Counted from the first letter of the stretch, positions 39,093-48,523 are shown. The stretch: DNA of 64,000 nucleotides from Eubacterium maltosivorans (GCF_002441855.2 NZ_CP029487.1:1364001-1428000); one strand, 5' to 3'. The notes: generated by a model from the sequence alone, not told the origin. Numbers and translations are program-made.

Positions 39093-39689
39093 TTAAAAAC
39101 TGGGGCCGTCATATTGCAGATGGACATACCCATCCCCAACGTATCCCCATGTAAAACCGCATTCCAAACCAATTTGTAGCAGTGTCTCATAATCCACGGC
39201 TCCCATAGCATTACAATCGAACGCCCGGCCTGCCATGTGCTTGCTCTCGCTGCTGCTGCCGGACAGCCAGTCATTATAGGTTCTACAACGTACGCCACTG
39301 GTCACCTGGATCGGCCCAATGCGGTCTCGTGTAGCTTGTAAGCAGTTGAGCGCTGTCAGGTTGATCATATCCGGCCAGTTCATACAGTCATCATCGTGTG
39401 GTGCGTTTGGGTCATCGGATACGGCGATGCCACACCCAAGCTCGCTTGAATTGAAATTTGCGGTCAACTGAATACCATTTGTCAAAATTTCTTTGGCTTT
39501 ACGCTGGCATTGTTCACCCCAAATCGTGTCCTGATCCAGTCCATAATCGCCCTGAAAGCTGGCAATCGCCTTTCTGGAATAGCTATCTGATCCTTTATCT
39601 CCAAGTTCCCCATCAATACCTGATGGGCCTAAATCTTTACCGATTGCAGCTAAAAACTGCTGAATTGCTATATCACTCCATAATGTCAT
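39093..39689 (-). CDS. Endolysin: peptidoglycan-binding domain plus M15 peptidase
   Basis: 198 residues. The N-terminal 60 form a PG-binding-type helical domain (IQQFLAAIGKDLGPSGIDGELGDKGSDSYSRKAIASFQGDYGL). The C-terminal part is an M15A zinc D-Ala-D-Ala carboxypeptidase/endopeptidase domain: SGVRCRTYNDWLSGSSSESKHMAGRAFD with metal-binding His and Asp, and a final His in YVHLQYDG. It follows the holin directly and ends at the late terminator, so it is the lysis enzyme of the prophage. Confidence 0.9.
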   Translation of the reverse strand: MTLWSDIAIQQFLAAIGKDLGPSGIDGELGDKGSDSYSRKAIASFQGDYGLDQDTIWGEQCQRKAKEILTNGIQLTANFNSSELGCGIAVSDDPNAPHDDDCMNWPDMINLTALNCLQATRDRIGPIQVTSGVRCRTYNDWLSGSSSESKHMAGRAFDCNAMGAVDYETLLQIGLECGFTWGYVGDGYVHLQYDGPSF

Positions 39690-40025
39690 TTATTTGTCCT
39701 CCTTTGTTGTTACTCGACTTAATATTTCAGCCAGATCGTCATTACTGAGCGTTCTGGCAATTACTTCTTTTGCGCTTTCGTCAATGCTGCGCTTTTCCTG
39801 CGACACCTGGCTGTCTGTGGTCTTTGGCGTGGTTGGATCGACCACAATCCCCAGGAGCACAAAAAGCCCAAGAATCGCAGAAAGAATCTCGTTTAAGCCT
39901 GGAATATCAAATTCCAGCCCCAACCATTTACAAACATATTGCGCCACCAGAATAATAAAGGCGATGACCGCCATCCAAAATTCTTTGCTTTGCAGCCGTA
40001 CCTTCCAATTAATTTTGTCCATCAA
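39690..40025 (-). CDS. Phage holin, phi-LC3 family
   Basis: 111 residues starting MDKINWKVRLQSKEFWMAVIAFI, the phi-LC3/LL-H holin opening. Two membrane segments (FWMAVIAFIILVAQYVCKWLGL and EILSAILGLFVLLGIVVDPTTPKTTDS) are followed by a charged cytoplasmic tail. PTTPKTTDS is a typical family motif. It is directly followed by the endolysin and overlaps the preceding membrane protein by four bases. Confidence 0.93.
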   Translation of the reverse strand: MMDKINWKVRLQSKEFWMAVIAFIILVAQYVCKWLGLEFDIPGLNEILSAILGLFVLLGIVVDPTTPKTTDSQVSQEKRSIDESAKEVIARTLSNDDLAEILSRVTTKEDK

Positions 40026-40423
40026 TCCTTACCTCCATTCTGAAATAGAATCCGTACACTCTCATACAGATCATGGGCAAAGCTGTTGCCGCCCAATTCC
40101 CGGTATGATTCATACAAGCCCGTCAAAACTTCAAACTGCCGGGGCGCTATCTCCCCAGCTTCTAAATATTTTTCACATAAAAAAACGACCCGATCACGTA
40201 AGGTCGCCATACTGGCACGCTCCAAGGCCGCTAATTGCGCTCTCATCTCTGCAATCTGCTTGTCCTGTAGGTTTTCGGGGTCTTGAACATGTTTCTTAAA
40301 CAGACCTCTGAGCCAGCTTCCTACAGGCGTACAGACCAATACAAAGACCGCAGCAATTGTCGTGATCGCTGCGGCCCATTCCTTTAAATTTAATAGATAC
40401 TCTGGTGGTGGCATCATTCCCAT
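40022..40423 (-). CDS. Single-span phage membrane protein, second holin candidate
   Basis: 133 residues: a short N-terminus, one membrane helix (EWAAAITTIAAVFVLVCTPVGSWL, about residues 15-38), a basic patch and a helical region (LQDKQIAEMRAQLAALERASMATLRDRVVFLCEKYLEAGEIAPRQFEVLTGLYESYRELGG). It resembles the membrane-anchored helical proteins next to holins in Firmicutes phages. Its position suggests a lysis or anti-holin role, unproven. The ATGA overlap with the holin shows coupling. Confidence 0.75.
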   Translation of the reverse strand: MGMMPPPEYLLNLKEWAAAITTIAAVFVLVCTPVGSWLRGLFKKHVQDPENLQDKQIAEMRAQLAALERASMATLRDRVVFLCEKYLEAGEIAPRQFEVLTGLYESYRELGGNSFAHDLYESVRILFQNGGKD

Positions 40424-40431
40424 TCCTCTTT

Positions 40432-41628
40432 CTACTCAAAAAACGCATAGGGCGCGATTTCAAAATGTGTATGTTTTTGATCTACTCGGTACATACTTTG
40501 ATATCTTGGTGGTGCCACGTATATAGCAATGATATCTCCAACGTTACAATAATCATACCCACTTGGGTTACCAGAGCAAATATGATTCGGATTAATCGTT
40601 GATGTATGTACATAGTTTTCTCCGATTGTAAAATCCGTGTTGCGTTTAACAATACGCATATGATAAGTCCCTTCAAGCCCTGGAGAATCCGATATAAAAA
40701 CATTCGCCGAAAAATCATAGTATCCTTTGCGTGTGATTCTTACACTACCATCGCTTTGAAGCTCGGCATAATCTGTTTTTGTCACAAAACCATCCCTTGC
40801 TGTGTTAAACGGAAGGGTTCCAATAACACTGTTATCTACAGTATGACCCCGCACAATATCCCCAGCCATTTTTACACCAAAAAGTTTATTGCTATTGTCT
40901 CTATAGATGTCCGCCACATTCGGCTTTACATAAATATTTTTCCACGTACCAACCTGATTCTCACTCGCAATTTCATACTCCTTCAACTGGTTATTGTTTC
41001 CAGTATCCAGCCATAAAGCGCCATCAACGACCGTGCTAGGCGGTGTTGTTGATTGAATATAAAACTGCCGCCATCCTGCGCCCTGCTGCGTGTTAAACCA
41101 ATTATCAAAGCTCTTTTGGATCATTTTGAAATAAGAGTCAAATTCGGAACAGTCCCGCATTCTTACCGCTCCACACACGGTTGTATTGACACGTTCATCA
41201 GTTACTGTCGTTGAGCCACCGGGCTTTACCGTGACTCGGGCAAGGGACAGTTCATAACGGCGTGTGTCCCGTTGCAAAGCAGGTGCCACAGGGGCGCTGC
41301 TGGCGGTCCCTTTCTTGATTTCAATACCCGTCTTTTTGCCTACAAAATCTGCGTAGAGCACCACCCGGTCAATTCGGTTATAAGTACTGTCTGCTGTTAC
41401 TGTTAAAGCGGTTGCTGTACTTTTATAAAACCATGCCGGACCGCTCAGATGGGCAATCCCTGGGGCAACCGAAATTCTCCCGTTTGAAGGTGATGTAACG
41501 GCAAAACACAGATTACCCGCATCGTCCACCTTTATTCCAGGACGAATGGTCGCTTCATGAACCGCTGCAATCTCTTCTTCGCCGTATTCATCACTTCCAT
41601 TCCAGAAAAATGAATTTTTTACTGCCAT
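40432..41628 (-). CDS. Phage tail fibre/baseplate protein
   Basis: 398 residues from ATG 41628 (GGAGG five bases upstream; earlier in-frame codons overlap the preceding gene). The N-terminal 150 residues (MAVKNSFFWNGSDEYGEEE...ISVAPGIAHLSG) look like a baseplate attachment domain of siphoviruses, a middle part has the TTPPSTVVDGALWLDTGNNN element seen in the large tail protein, and the C-terminal 110 residues are a beta-sandwich-like domain (YYDFSANVFISDSPGLEGTYHMRIVKRNTDF). It is the best candidate here for receptor binding. Confidence 0.75.
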   Translation of the reverse strand: MAVKNSFFWNGSDEYGEEEIAAVHEATIRPGIKVDDAGNLCFAVTSPSNGRISVAPGIAHLSGPAWFYKSTATALTVTADSTYNRIDRVVLYADFVGKKTGIEIKKGTASSAPVAPALQRDTRRYELSLARVTVKPGGSTTVTDERVNTTVCGAVRMRDCSEFDSYFKMIQKSFDNWFNTQQGAGWRQFYIQSTTPPSTVVDGALWLDTGNNNQLKEYEIASENQVGTWKNIYVKPNVADIYRDNSNKLFGVKMAGDIVRGHTVDNSVIGTLPFNTARDGFVTKTDYAELQSDGSVRITRKGYYDFSANVFISDSPGLEGTYHMRIVKRNTDFTIGENYVHTSTINPNHICSGNPSGYDYCNVGDIIAIYVAPPRYQSMYRVDQKHTHFEIAPYAFFE

Positions 41629-41638
41629 AAATGCCTCC

Positions 41639-41983
41639 TTATTCTGCCGAACCTTCCTCCGGTATTTCCTCCAACATAAAATCCAGAATATCAAACAGAA
41701 TCGGCTCATAATCCTGATCAAAAAGCAGCTCTGGAGAAACTTTCGCAATCGCAACCTCAGACTCTGCTTCTAAAAGCTCATTCGTAGTGTCTTTCCATTC
41801 TTGCGAGTCTTTTTCTGCCTCGATGCCATTCAGTTCTTCAAGATAATCCCGATACTCCGCAAGGAGCTTCTTTTTATTTTGTTTGATCGTAAAGCCAACG
41901 CGGCCAGGCAGTTTAAGCCCAGCTTTATTGAGGTTCTCAAAATTGTCAATCGCGGCGATGATTTCTTTGTTTTTCAGTTTCAT
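41639..41983 (-). CDS. Phage protein, DUF1617-like
   Basis: 114 residues, helical and acidic: MKLKNKEIIAAIDNFENLNKAGLKLPGRVGFTIKQNKKKLLAEYRDYLEELNGI. The opening MKLKNKEI and LPGRVGFTIKQNKKKL match the style of the DUF1617 proteins found between baseplate genes in Staphylococcus and Listeria phages; this assignment is tentative. It lies ten bases before the fibre gene. Confidence 0.7.
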   Translation of the reverse strand: MKLKNKEIIAAIDNFENLNKAGLKLPGRVGFTIKQNKKKLLAEYRDYLEELNGIEAEKDSQEWKDTTNELLEAESEVAIAKVSPELLFDQDYEPILFDILDFMLEEIPEEGSAE

Positions 41984-42003
41984 TGTTTTTATCCTTTACT
42001 TTT

Positions 42004-42135
42004 TTATTTCTCGTTGATTAATTCTTCCAGTTCTAAATCTTTCAAAACTTGACGCACCTGATCTTTAATCCGATCCGGTACCTGTGAAAAGTTCTTTTTA
42101 CCATTCACAATCAAAGTGGCGTAAATAATGGCCAT
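42004..42135 (-). CDS. Small phage protein, CD1375-like (paralogue 2), 43 aa
   Basis: From ATG 42135, preceded by GGAGGGAAAGGAT, it reads MAIIYATLIVNGKKNFSQVP and ends ...DLELEELINEK. The I-Y-x-T-L-I-x-x-G-x-K-x-x-x-x-V-P-x-x-I pattern matches the CD1375-type proteins of clostridial phage tails. Longer upstream frames overlap the neighbour and are not used. It is a diverged duplicate of the next gene. Confidence 0.75.
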   Translation of the reverse strand: MAIIYATLIVNGKKNFSQVPDRIKDQVRQVLKDLELEELINEK

Positions 42136-42178
42136 ATCCTTTCCCTCCTTTCCTGCTAGTTTTGTTAAAATCCAAAGC

Positions 42179-42289
42179 TTAATTTTTGTCAGCATCGAGT
42201 AACGCCTGCACTTCCGCCCGTATTTTCTGCGGGACATCTTCAATCGTTTTTCGGCCTTCTTTAATGAGCGTGTAGTAGATTTTAGCCAT
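42179..42289 (-). CDS. Small phage protein, CD1375-like (paralogue 1), 36 aa
   Basis: ATG 42289 to TAA 42179; product MAKIYYTLIKEGRKTIEDVP, then QKIRAEVQALLDADKN. AGGTTTAA-type ribosome site upstream. The same pattern as its neighbour (Y-x-T-L-I-x-x-G-x-K, then V-P-x-x-I-R) shows a tandem duplication. It overlaps nothing and lies one base after the 139-aa tail gene. Confidence 0.75.
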   Translation of the reverse strand: MAKIYYTLIKEGRKTIEDVPQKIRAEVQALLDADKN

Positions 42290-42290
42290 T

Positions 42291-42710
42291 TTAAACCTCC
42301 CCAATGATCATTTCATAAACTTCTGTCAAAGCCATCATAATATCATTATTTGTTTTTTGCACTTCTGTTTTTAAGTCTGGTTCCTGCATAATGATTTGAA
42401 CCACCTCAGCGGTCTGGTCAATATCATAAACAAAATTACGGTTAACCGTATAAGTTCTGATCTGAGAATAGCCCTCAAAAACCTGATGACATTCAAAGGG
42501 TGTTTCTTCGCCGGTTTCCGTCATTCCTTTCCCTCCCAGTTCGATACGGGAAGCATGATTTTTGAAGGCATTTTCGATATCAAGTGGTGTCTTTTCATTT
42601 TCAAGAAAAACACCAATTTCCAGCGTTCTTTCACCGTGTCCGAGAATCTCTCCGGGTTCGGCATAAAGTACATTGTAGAGTGTTCCATCGTTTAACTTTA
42701 ATATTTTCAT
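42291..42710 (-). CDS. Phage tail-associated protein, 139 aa
   Basis: Product MKILKLNDGTLYNVLYAEPGEILGHGERTLEIGVFLENEKTPLDIENAFKNHASRIELGGKG... is soluble, with beta strands first and a helical C-terminus (TEVQKTNNDIMMALTEVYEMIIGEV). Family not named with confidence, but proteins of this shape follow the large tail protein in many Firmicutes siphophages. It lies 12 bases after it. Confidence 0.75.
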   Translation of the reverse strand: MKILKLNDGTLYNVLYAEPGEILGHGERTLEIGVFLENEKTPLDIENAFKNHASRIELGGKGMTETGEETPFECHQVFEGYSQIRTYTVNRNFVYDIDQTAEVVQIIMQEPDLKTEVQKTNNDIMMALTEVYEMIIGEV

Positions 42711-42722
42711 AAATGTTCCTTT

Positions 42723-45700
42723 CTATGCGGTTCGCTTCCACATATAAACAGCAAGGTATGGCGGCATATTGTCATGTGCAGAACCACTGCCTGTTTTTGA
42801 TATAACCGAATCTACAGAATACCATCCAGAACGATCATACCCAACCCAGTTATATGGTGTTGTGTCTGGCAACGCTCCATTCGCACCAATATTCCATCCA
42901 CGAATGGTATGACCATGCGAAGGCATCTGTGCTGTTGAAATGGCTACGCTTGCTGCCCCGCCAGTACTCCCATTTCCATAACTGGAACTCCTGCCAAGCA
43001 AGAACCTCCCTTGTATCTCTACCCACGTCCCGCCAAACAAAGTGGCTGGCGATGTGCTGTTCACACTCATATAGATAGAACCAACGGGGTAGGTTCGATC
43101 CAAAAAAGTTTTATTTTGAATATAAATGGTACCGTCCAATGAGACAATATTGTCCGACATTCCAAGGCTAGCCCCATTATCCGTATGGATACTGACCTTA
43201 TATCCCGATGATATATTCAAATAGAGTCCTGTTCGCAATGAAAGTAAATTTCCGGAAGTTATTTTCAATCCATAGGTATCATATCCCTCATCATTAGGTA
43301 CAGCTGCGATTGAGCCAATCGTCGTATTCCCGGATGCCATATAAAAACTCAACGCCGCTGAATTGAACTTTGCTTTATAAGTCGCGTTCGCAGACGTGAT
43401 ATTTCCTGTCAGATCAACAGTTCCGTTGGTTAAATCAATTTTCATGCCGGCATTTCCAGCGGAATAGTTACCACTTTGTAACACACCAGCAGTCACTGTC
43501 CCTAGGTTAGCGGTTAATGCCGATAACGTTGAAATATTCAATTTATCGGCGGTCAGTGTTTTTGCCTGTATTCTAGCCGCCGCGATGTACCCGGAAGTAA
43601 TTTTAGCCGCATCCAATGCCGCAATTTTTGCACTCTGAATCGTCGCATTGGCAATCTTAGCATTGGTAATGGCACCGTCAGCGATTTTAGCGGTGACAAT
43701 ACAGGCGTCCGCCAATGCCGCATTTGAAGCGGTAATACTTCCCGCTGCCATTTCATTCGCGGTGACTGCTTTAGCGGCAATCTTCGCTGTCGTGACAGCA
43801 TCGGCCACAATCTTATCTGAGGTGACGCTGTTAGCTGCGAGGTTTCCGGCAGCGATGGTAGTTGCTGCGATCTTATCCCCTGTGATGGTATTGGCTGCAA
43901 GCTGGGCTGCAGTGATACTGCCTGCCACAATTTTGCTGGCGTTCACAGAATTGGCCGCGAGCTTGTCAAGGGTGACTGCCCCGGCTACAATGGTGCTGGC
44001 CGTTACAGCGTTTGCGGCAATCTTCCCTGCGATGATGGCATTCGCTGCAATCTGCGATGCTGCGATGCTACCCGTGTAGATCTTTCCGCCATTGATGTAG
44101 GTCTTATCATTGTTATAACACCAGGCGGCAAGAACGGAGTCAAGGGAACCAATCTCATTTTTGAACGCCGATCCGCTTAAGGTAGCTGTCTGAACATAGG
44201 TTGTCGGCAATGTCGCGGTAATGGTTGCGCTGAAGCCGTCTTTATAGGAATCTGGACAGACGGTGCTGTAACCTGTAATGACTTCATCTACGATGATTTT
44301 AGGGTATTGCCAGACCGTATCTGCACTTCCGATAATAATGACGGCTCTCGTATCGCTTGCGGATACTTTGGCGACCTTAATCGACGAGAATTGCAGACTT
44401 CCGTTATTGACATATCCTGCACTGGTGATGCTTGAGCCGTAGTTATAAAAACCGACTCGAAGATCAATGGTCTCATTTGCGGAAACGTAATTGTATCCGC
44501 TGATGTGTACATTGACCATTCTGGATGGTGTGATTGGTGTTGTGATGATCAAATAGCCTTTGAGATTTGCAACATCGTTTGTATAACCGCACACATTTTT
44601 GAATTTCTTCAGCGATCCGGTAATGGTTTCAACCTGCTCTAACAGCAATGCTGCGTTCGCATTATCTTTTGCGGTATTGATTGTTCCTTGCGTACTGCCA
44701 TCGAGCTTCCCAAAGACAATGCTGCCGGCAGCGATTCTGTCGGCACTGAGTATGCCTGTCGTAATCTTAGCCGCATCTAAAGCCGCAATCTTTGCACTTT
44801 GAATCGTCGCATCTGCGATCAGCGCATTGGTTATGGCCGCATTCGCAATAGCGTTTGTGCCAAATTGGGCTGCTGTCCACTTACTACCATCCCAACGGTA
44901 AATCCTGTTTCCATCATCGGTGTCAAACCAGGTGTCCCCGGTTTTTCGTCCCGTTGTCGGCGGCTGCGCAGTCTGGTAAAAGACCGTGTTCTTGCCGTCC
45001 GCACTGGTCTGCGCTGTGGCCGCTGCCTTTTTCGCCTGATCCGCAAGGGAGTAGGCGCTGTCGGCTTTCGTCTGGGCGGTCGCCGCGTTCTGTTTCGCTG
45101 TATCGGCGGTGCTCTGTGCCGTTGCTGCTGCCTGAGCTGCTGCGTTGGCTTTGTTCTGGGCGGTCGTAACGGCGGCTTGGGCGGCGGCGATTTCTTCCTC
45201 TGTGGCATCCACTCTGCCCGTAACTGCTGCCAGATTTTTTTCAGCGGCTTCCAAGTCTTTTGCGGCCTGGTCAGCGGCTGTCTTTGCGGCGCTGGCATTG
45301 CTTTGTGCTGTCTGCGCATCCTTCGCTGCCTGATCGGCTGCGGTTTTTGCTGCCGCCGCATTGGCTAAGGCGGTACTGGCGTTGCTGCCTGCCGTCGTGA
45401 TACTGCTGTTTACTGCATCCGACAGGGCACCTGAACCAAAAGGACTGGCGGACCATTTTGTCCCATCCCAGACATAAGCCTTATAGCCGTTGGCAGTGTC
45501 AAACCAGGTATCGCCTTTCTTGTTGCCCGTAAGTCCGGGCTGGGTGTTTTGGTAATAAATTTTGTTTTTACCGTCAGCTGTTGTCTGGGCATTATTAGCC
45601 GTATCCACCGCCCCATTGATCATTCCAGACACCGTACCCGATAATTTATCCAGATCAATGGCCCCGGGTGCGATCTGCACCCCGTTGATGGTACCAACCG

Positions 45701-47675
45701 TGATATTCGCCGCGTTCAGATTCACAACCTCGATCTGGGCAGCATCAAGCCTCCCGGCGGTGATCTTATTAGCCGTCAATCCCACAATCTTCGCATCGGT
45801 AATACTGCCGTCTGCAATCTGTGTGGTGCCAATAACACCTGTACCAATCATAGCGGTAGTAATACAACCATTCTTAATGTTGGCGAGGTCAATGTCCGCT
45901 TTGCCAATCATGGCCGTGTCAATGTCCGCAACGTCCGCTTTCAGCTTTCCAATATCCGCAGTAATGGCTGATAAATCACCGACATTTGCAATGTCGGCTT
46001 CAAGCTTTTCAATTTTTGCATTGGCCGCATTTAAATCCTCAACGGCAGCTTTCTTTGCCACCAACTCATTGGTCGTTACAAGGTCTGCGGTCAGCTTTCC
46101 GATATTGGCCTCAGCAGCAGTTAGTTTTCCATTAATAGTGACATTATCTGCGGTTAAGTCTGTAATATGCCCTTCTGCCGCATCCAAACGCCCGGTAATG
46201 GTTACATTTCCAGCTTCAAGAATATCTACCCGCGCATTCGTCGCATTCAGCTGATCTACCGTTATGATATTTGCCTCAAGGTCTTCGATATACGCTTTAA
46301 CAGCATTCAAACTCTCGATGCTGGCTTTTTCAGCCACCAATTTGTTGACCTCAACATAATTTGATTTTAAGGTCGTAATGTCAGCAACCGCAGCGTTCAG
46401 ATTGCCTGTAATGGTCACAATCCCCGCTTCAAGGTTGGTGATCTTTCCATTCATAGCCGTAAGGTCTTGGATATCCGCCTTTCCCGCTACAATGGTCTGT
46501 ATCTCCGCATAATCCGCGTATAATTGTGTAAACTTCGCACTAATACCTGTACGCTCTACAATGGTTGCCTGAGTGACCGATGCTAAAGATTTCGAGACCG
46601 AGTTCTCCGTATAGCCAAAGGTCGGGTCAATTTTCAACTGACCGTCCTCGTGGGTCTCCTGGACTTCGGTCACCTGCTGGTGCAGCGTGATCTGCTTTTT
46701 ATCATCAATATACGTACAGGTATCGCCCAAATCCCAAAGAACCATATAATCTTCGGTTTCGGCTTCATACTCATAATTAATAACTTCCCTAAAATCTGTT
46801 GTCAGTTTGGTTTTACCACGATCAACTAGAGCCCTATTGGTATTTTCATCCTCATCAGCAATATCCCTGGCATCAATGAAAGCTTCACGTCGGTTCAAAC
46901 CCGAAAGATCATCATAGATGGTCACAATGGTCCGGTCATCACCGTCACCCTGCCCACCGATATAAGCCATATTCTTAAAAGAAGATGTGTCGTGGGTGTA
47001 GGTGTGCTTTTTGACTTTTCGGTTTCGCCTGGAAAAGATGTAGCTCTGACGGTTAATCTCGGTTCCAAGCCCTGTCCGCCTCCGGTCAACACCTTCCAAT
47101 ACTTCAAAGATAAACCGCTTTCCGACCGGGTCAAAGCGCACTGCAACGCCCAGGCCGGATTCAATGGAAAGCTCATATAATTCATCTGGCAGATATTTCA
47201 GCCGTGATCGGAAAGTCATTTTCTTTCCACGGTGTTGATTGGCCGCCGCTTCAAAATGTGGGATAACCCGCTTTGTGTCCAGTGGATGAATGACTTGCCC
47301 ATCCACCAGCTCATACATAATATCCTCAGCGGGTTTATTGTTCCAAACCAAATAGCCATCATTAGCACTCGTTGGAACCGTAATCCGGTGATAGAGTAAA
47401 AAAAGAAGACTATAGCCTTTTACAACATAGTCCTCTGTCGAGTTGTATTGATAGCCATCGCCATCATCCTGATCATACTCAATCACACCGCATTTGTATG
47501 GGTCATGGTTGAGCATGACATAGTTGCCATTTTCAAAAAGTGGGTTCGGTTTGTCCAGATGAATCTCAAAATCGCCGTAAGTGCTCCACCGCTTGGTCCA
47601 GATCACACTGCTGGCGTCATGAACTTCACCGATAAACTGGAGGTCTTTGTTGTAGACTCGAATAATTGGCTTCAT
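42723..47675 (-). CDS. Giant tail protein (Gp37-like N-terminus, repeat stalk, collar-like C-terminus)
   Basis: 1650 residues. Residues 1-375 form a Gp37-like tail-attachment domain (MKPIIRVYNKDLQFIGEVHDASSVIWTKRWSTYGDFEIHL). Next come coiled-coil/beta repeats with LEAGNVTITGRLDAAE-type units (to about 650), two GDTWFDT...WDG.KW modules (about 728 and 918), an alanine-rich coiled coil (about 758-890), a 1205-1378 stalk of KIAA/IVAG/ITA repeats, and a C-terminal collar-like domain (YPVGSIYMSVNSTSPATLFGGTWVEIQGRFLLG...NNMPPYLAVYMWKRTA type) from about 1528. Likely the tail tip, ending in a host-binding or assembly domain. Confidence 0.88.
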   Translation of the reverse strand: MKPIIRVYNKDLQFIGEVHDASSVIWTKRWSTYGDFEIHLDKPNPLFENGNYVMLNHDPYKCGVIEYDQDDGDGYQYNSTEDYVVKGYSLLFLLYHRITVPTSANDGYLVWNNKPAEDIMYELVDGQVIHPLDTKRVIPHFEAAANQHRGKKMTFRSRLKYLPDELYELSIESGLGVAVRFDPVGKRFIFEVLEGVDRRRTGLGTEINRQSYIFSRRNRKVKKHTYTHDTSSFKNMAYIGGQGDGDDRTIVTIYDDLSGLNRREAFIDARDIADEDENTNRALVDRGKTKLTTDFREVINYEYEAETEDYMVLWDLGDTCTYIDDKKQITLHQQVTEVQETHEDGQLKIDPTFGYTENSVSKSLASVTQATIVERTGISAKFTQLYADYAEIQTIVAGKADIQDLTAMNGKITNLEAGIVTITGNLNAAVADITTLKSNYVEVNKLVAEKASIESLNAVKAYIEDLEANIITVDQLNATNARVDILEAGNVTITGRLDAAEGHITDLTADNVTINGKLTAAEANIGKLTADLVTTNELVAKKAAVEDLNAANAKIEKLEADIANVGDLSAITADIGKLKADVADIDTAMIGKADIDLANIKNGCITTAMIGTGVIGTTQIADGSITDAKIVGLTANKITAGRLDAAQIEVVNLNAANITVGTINGVQIAPGAIDLDKLSGTVSGMINGAVDTANNAQTTADGKNKIYYQNTQPGLTGNKKGDTWFDTANGYKAYVWDGTKWSASPFGSGALSDAVNSSITTAGSNASTALANAAAAKTAADQAAKDAQTAQSNASAAKTAADQAAKDLEAAEKNLAAVTGRVDATEEEIAAAQAAVTTAQNKANAAAQAAATAQSTADTAKQNAATAQTKADSAYSLADQAKKAAATAQTSADGKNTVFYQTAQPPTTGRKTGDTWFDTDDGNRIYRWDGSKWTAAQFGTNAIANAAITNALIADATIQSAKIAALDAAKITTGILSADRIAAGSIVFGKLDGSTQGTINTAKDNANAALLLEQVETITGSLKKFKNVCGYTNDVANLKGYLIITTPITPSRMVNVHISGYNYVSANETIDLRVGFYNYGSSITSAGYVNNGSLQFSSIKVAKVSASDTRAVIIIGSADTVWQYPKIIVDEVITGYSTVCPDSYKDGFSATITATLPTTYVQTATLSGSAFKNEIGSLDSVLAAWCYNNDKTYINGGKIYTGSIAASQIAANAIIAGKIAANAVTASTIVAGAVTLDKLAANSVNASKIVAGSITAAQLAANTITGDKIAATTIAAGNLAANSVTSDKIVADAVTTAKIAAKAVTANEMAAGSITASNAALADACIVTAKIADGAITNAKIANATIQSAKIAALDAAKITSGYIAAARIQAKTLTADKLNISTLSALTANLGTVTAGVLQSGNYSAGNAGMKIDLTNGTVDLTGNITSANATYKAKFNSAALSFYMASGNTTIGSIAAVPNDEGYDTYGLKITSGNLLSLRTGLYLNISSGYKVSIHTDNGASLGMSDNIVSLDGTIYIQNKTFLDRTYPVGSIYMSVNSTSPATLFGGTWVEIQGRFLLGRSSSYGNGSTGGAASVAISTAQMPSHGHTIRGWNIGANGALPDTTPYNWVGYDRSGWYSVDSVISKTGSGSAHDNMPPYLAVYMWKRTA

Positions 47676-47677
47676 GG

Positions 47678-48523
47678 CTACACCCCCAGATACCGATTTT
47701 TATAAAGGACGTTCACCTGATTGATCTGGTTCGCGTCCGCGGATTCATATTTCAGGAGATTGTCCCCTTCAACAAGCCGCATCTCAAGGCTGGTAGCATC
47801 GGTGATTAAGGGATACCCATTGGTGAATATCCCGTTTTCCTCAATCAAGACTTCTGGTCGATTCTCATCGGTTTTGATGTGCAGTGTCTGTCCCTCAGTC
47901 AGCGAGGTCGCCACCTGAACATGTAGGCCAGTTGTCACATTTCGGACTTTCGGACTCGTTGCAGGCCCTTTAAACTGAACCCACACCGGAGTATCGGCTT
48001 GCCCTTCGTTAATAATAACCTTTTGGGCAATACCACGGTGTCTAAGAGAAAATGGAAGGTCAGACGGCAATGTAAAGCCGCCTTCCCAACTGTTCATTTC
48101 AACCAGCGTATAATCTGGGTCTGCAAAATAGCCCTCTGGGCTTTTCATCTGTAGCTCAAATTCAATGCCGCTATGCAAGTTTTCCTGTTTATCCTCAAGG
48201 GAAGTCACGATATAGCTTGCCTGGCGGTAGTGGCCTTGATTATTGACCGTAATCGTGCCCGGTTTATGCGGGCTGAAAAAGCCTTCCATAAAAAATTTCC
48301 GCTCAATATTGCTTTGTTTACAGTGGAAATGCACCGACATTGCCCGGCTCCCGATGCGCTGGCGGATAATCTTCCCGCCGTCAAACTGGTATTCTTCCAA
48401 TTCTACATCAATATTGGTATTGTCAAAACCTTCATAGCTGACAATGCCGTATTCTGTGCCGGCACCAATAACGAGCTTATCCTTGCCGTTATCAAATGTC
48501 ATGTTATAGACCTTGCTTGCCAA
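47678..48523 (-). CDS. Distal tail protein (Dit, Siphovirus-type)
   Basis: 281 residues. The N-terminal MTFDNGKDKLVIGAGTEYGIVSYEGFDNTNIDVE and the middle MSPEGYFADPDYTLVEMNSWEGGFTLPSDLPFSLRHRG are typical of the phage_tail_Sipho (SPP1 gp19.1-like) family, which forms the hub between tail tube and tip. The start codon lies 20 bases inside the end of the tape-measure gene, and the tail-tip gene starts just after it, the classic TMP-Dit-Tal order. Confidence 0.92.
   Translation of the reverse strand: MASKVYNMTFDNGKDKLVIGAGTEYGIVSYEGFDNTNIDVELEEYQFDGGKIIRQRIGSRAMSVHFHCKQSNIERKFFMEGFFSPHKPGTITVNNQGHYRQASYIVTSLEDKQENLHSGIEFELQMKSPEGYFADPDYTLVEMNSWEGGFTLPSDLPFSLRHRGIAQKVIINEGQADTPVWVQFKGPATSPKVRNVTTGLHVQVATSLTEGQTLHIKTDENRPEVLIEENGIFTNGYPLITDATSLEMRLVEGDNLLKYESADANQINQVNVLYKNRYLGV

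Noticed and set aside
39694-40299. 201-codon plus-strand frame antisense to the holin genes
   Set aside because: Overlaps two clear lysis genes completely; no promoter or ribosome site.
44831-45361. 176-codon open frame on the minus strand in another frame of the large tail gene
   Set aside because: Arg/Pro/Gln-only composition and full overlap with the alanine-rich coiled coil of the tail gene; the frame is open only because of biased codons.
45562-46254. 230-codon open frame on the plus strand, antisense to the large tail gene
   Set aside because: Composed of the reverse complement of repeat units; no ribosome site, promoter or recognisable domain.
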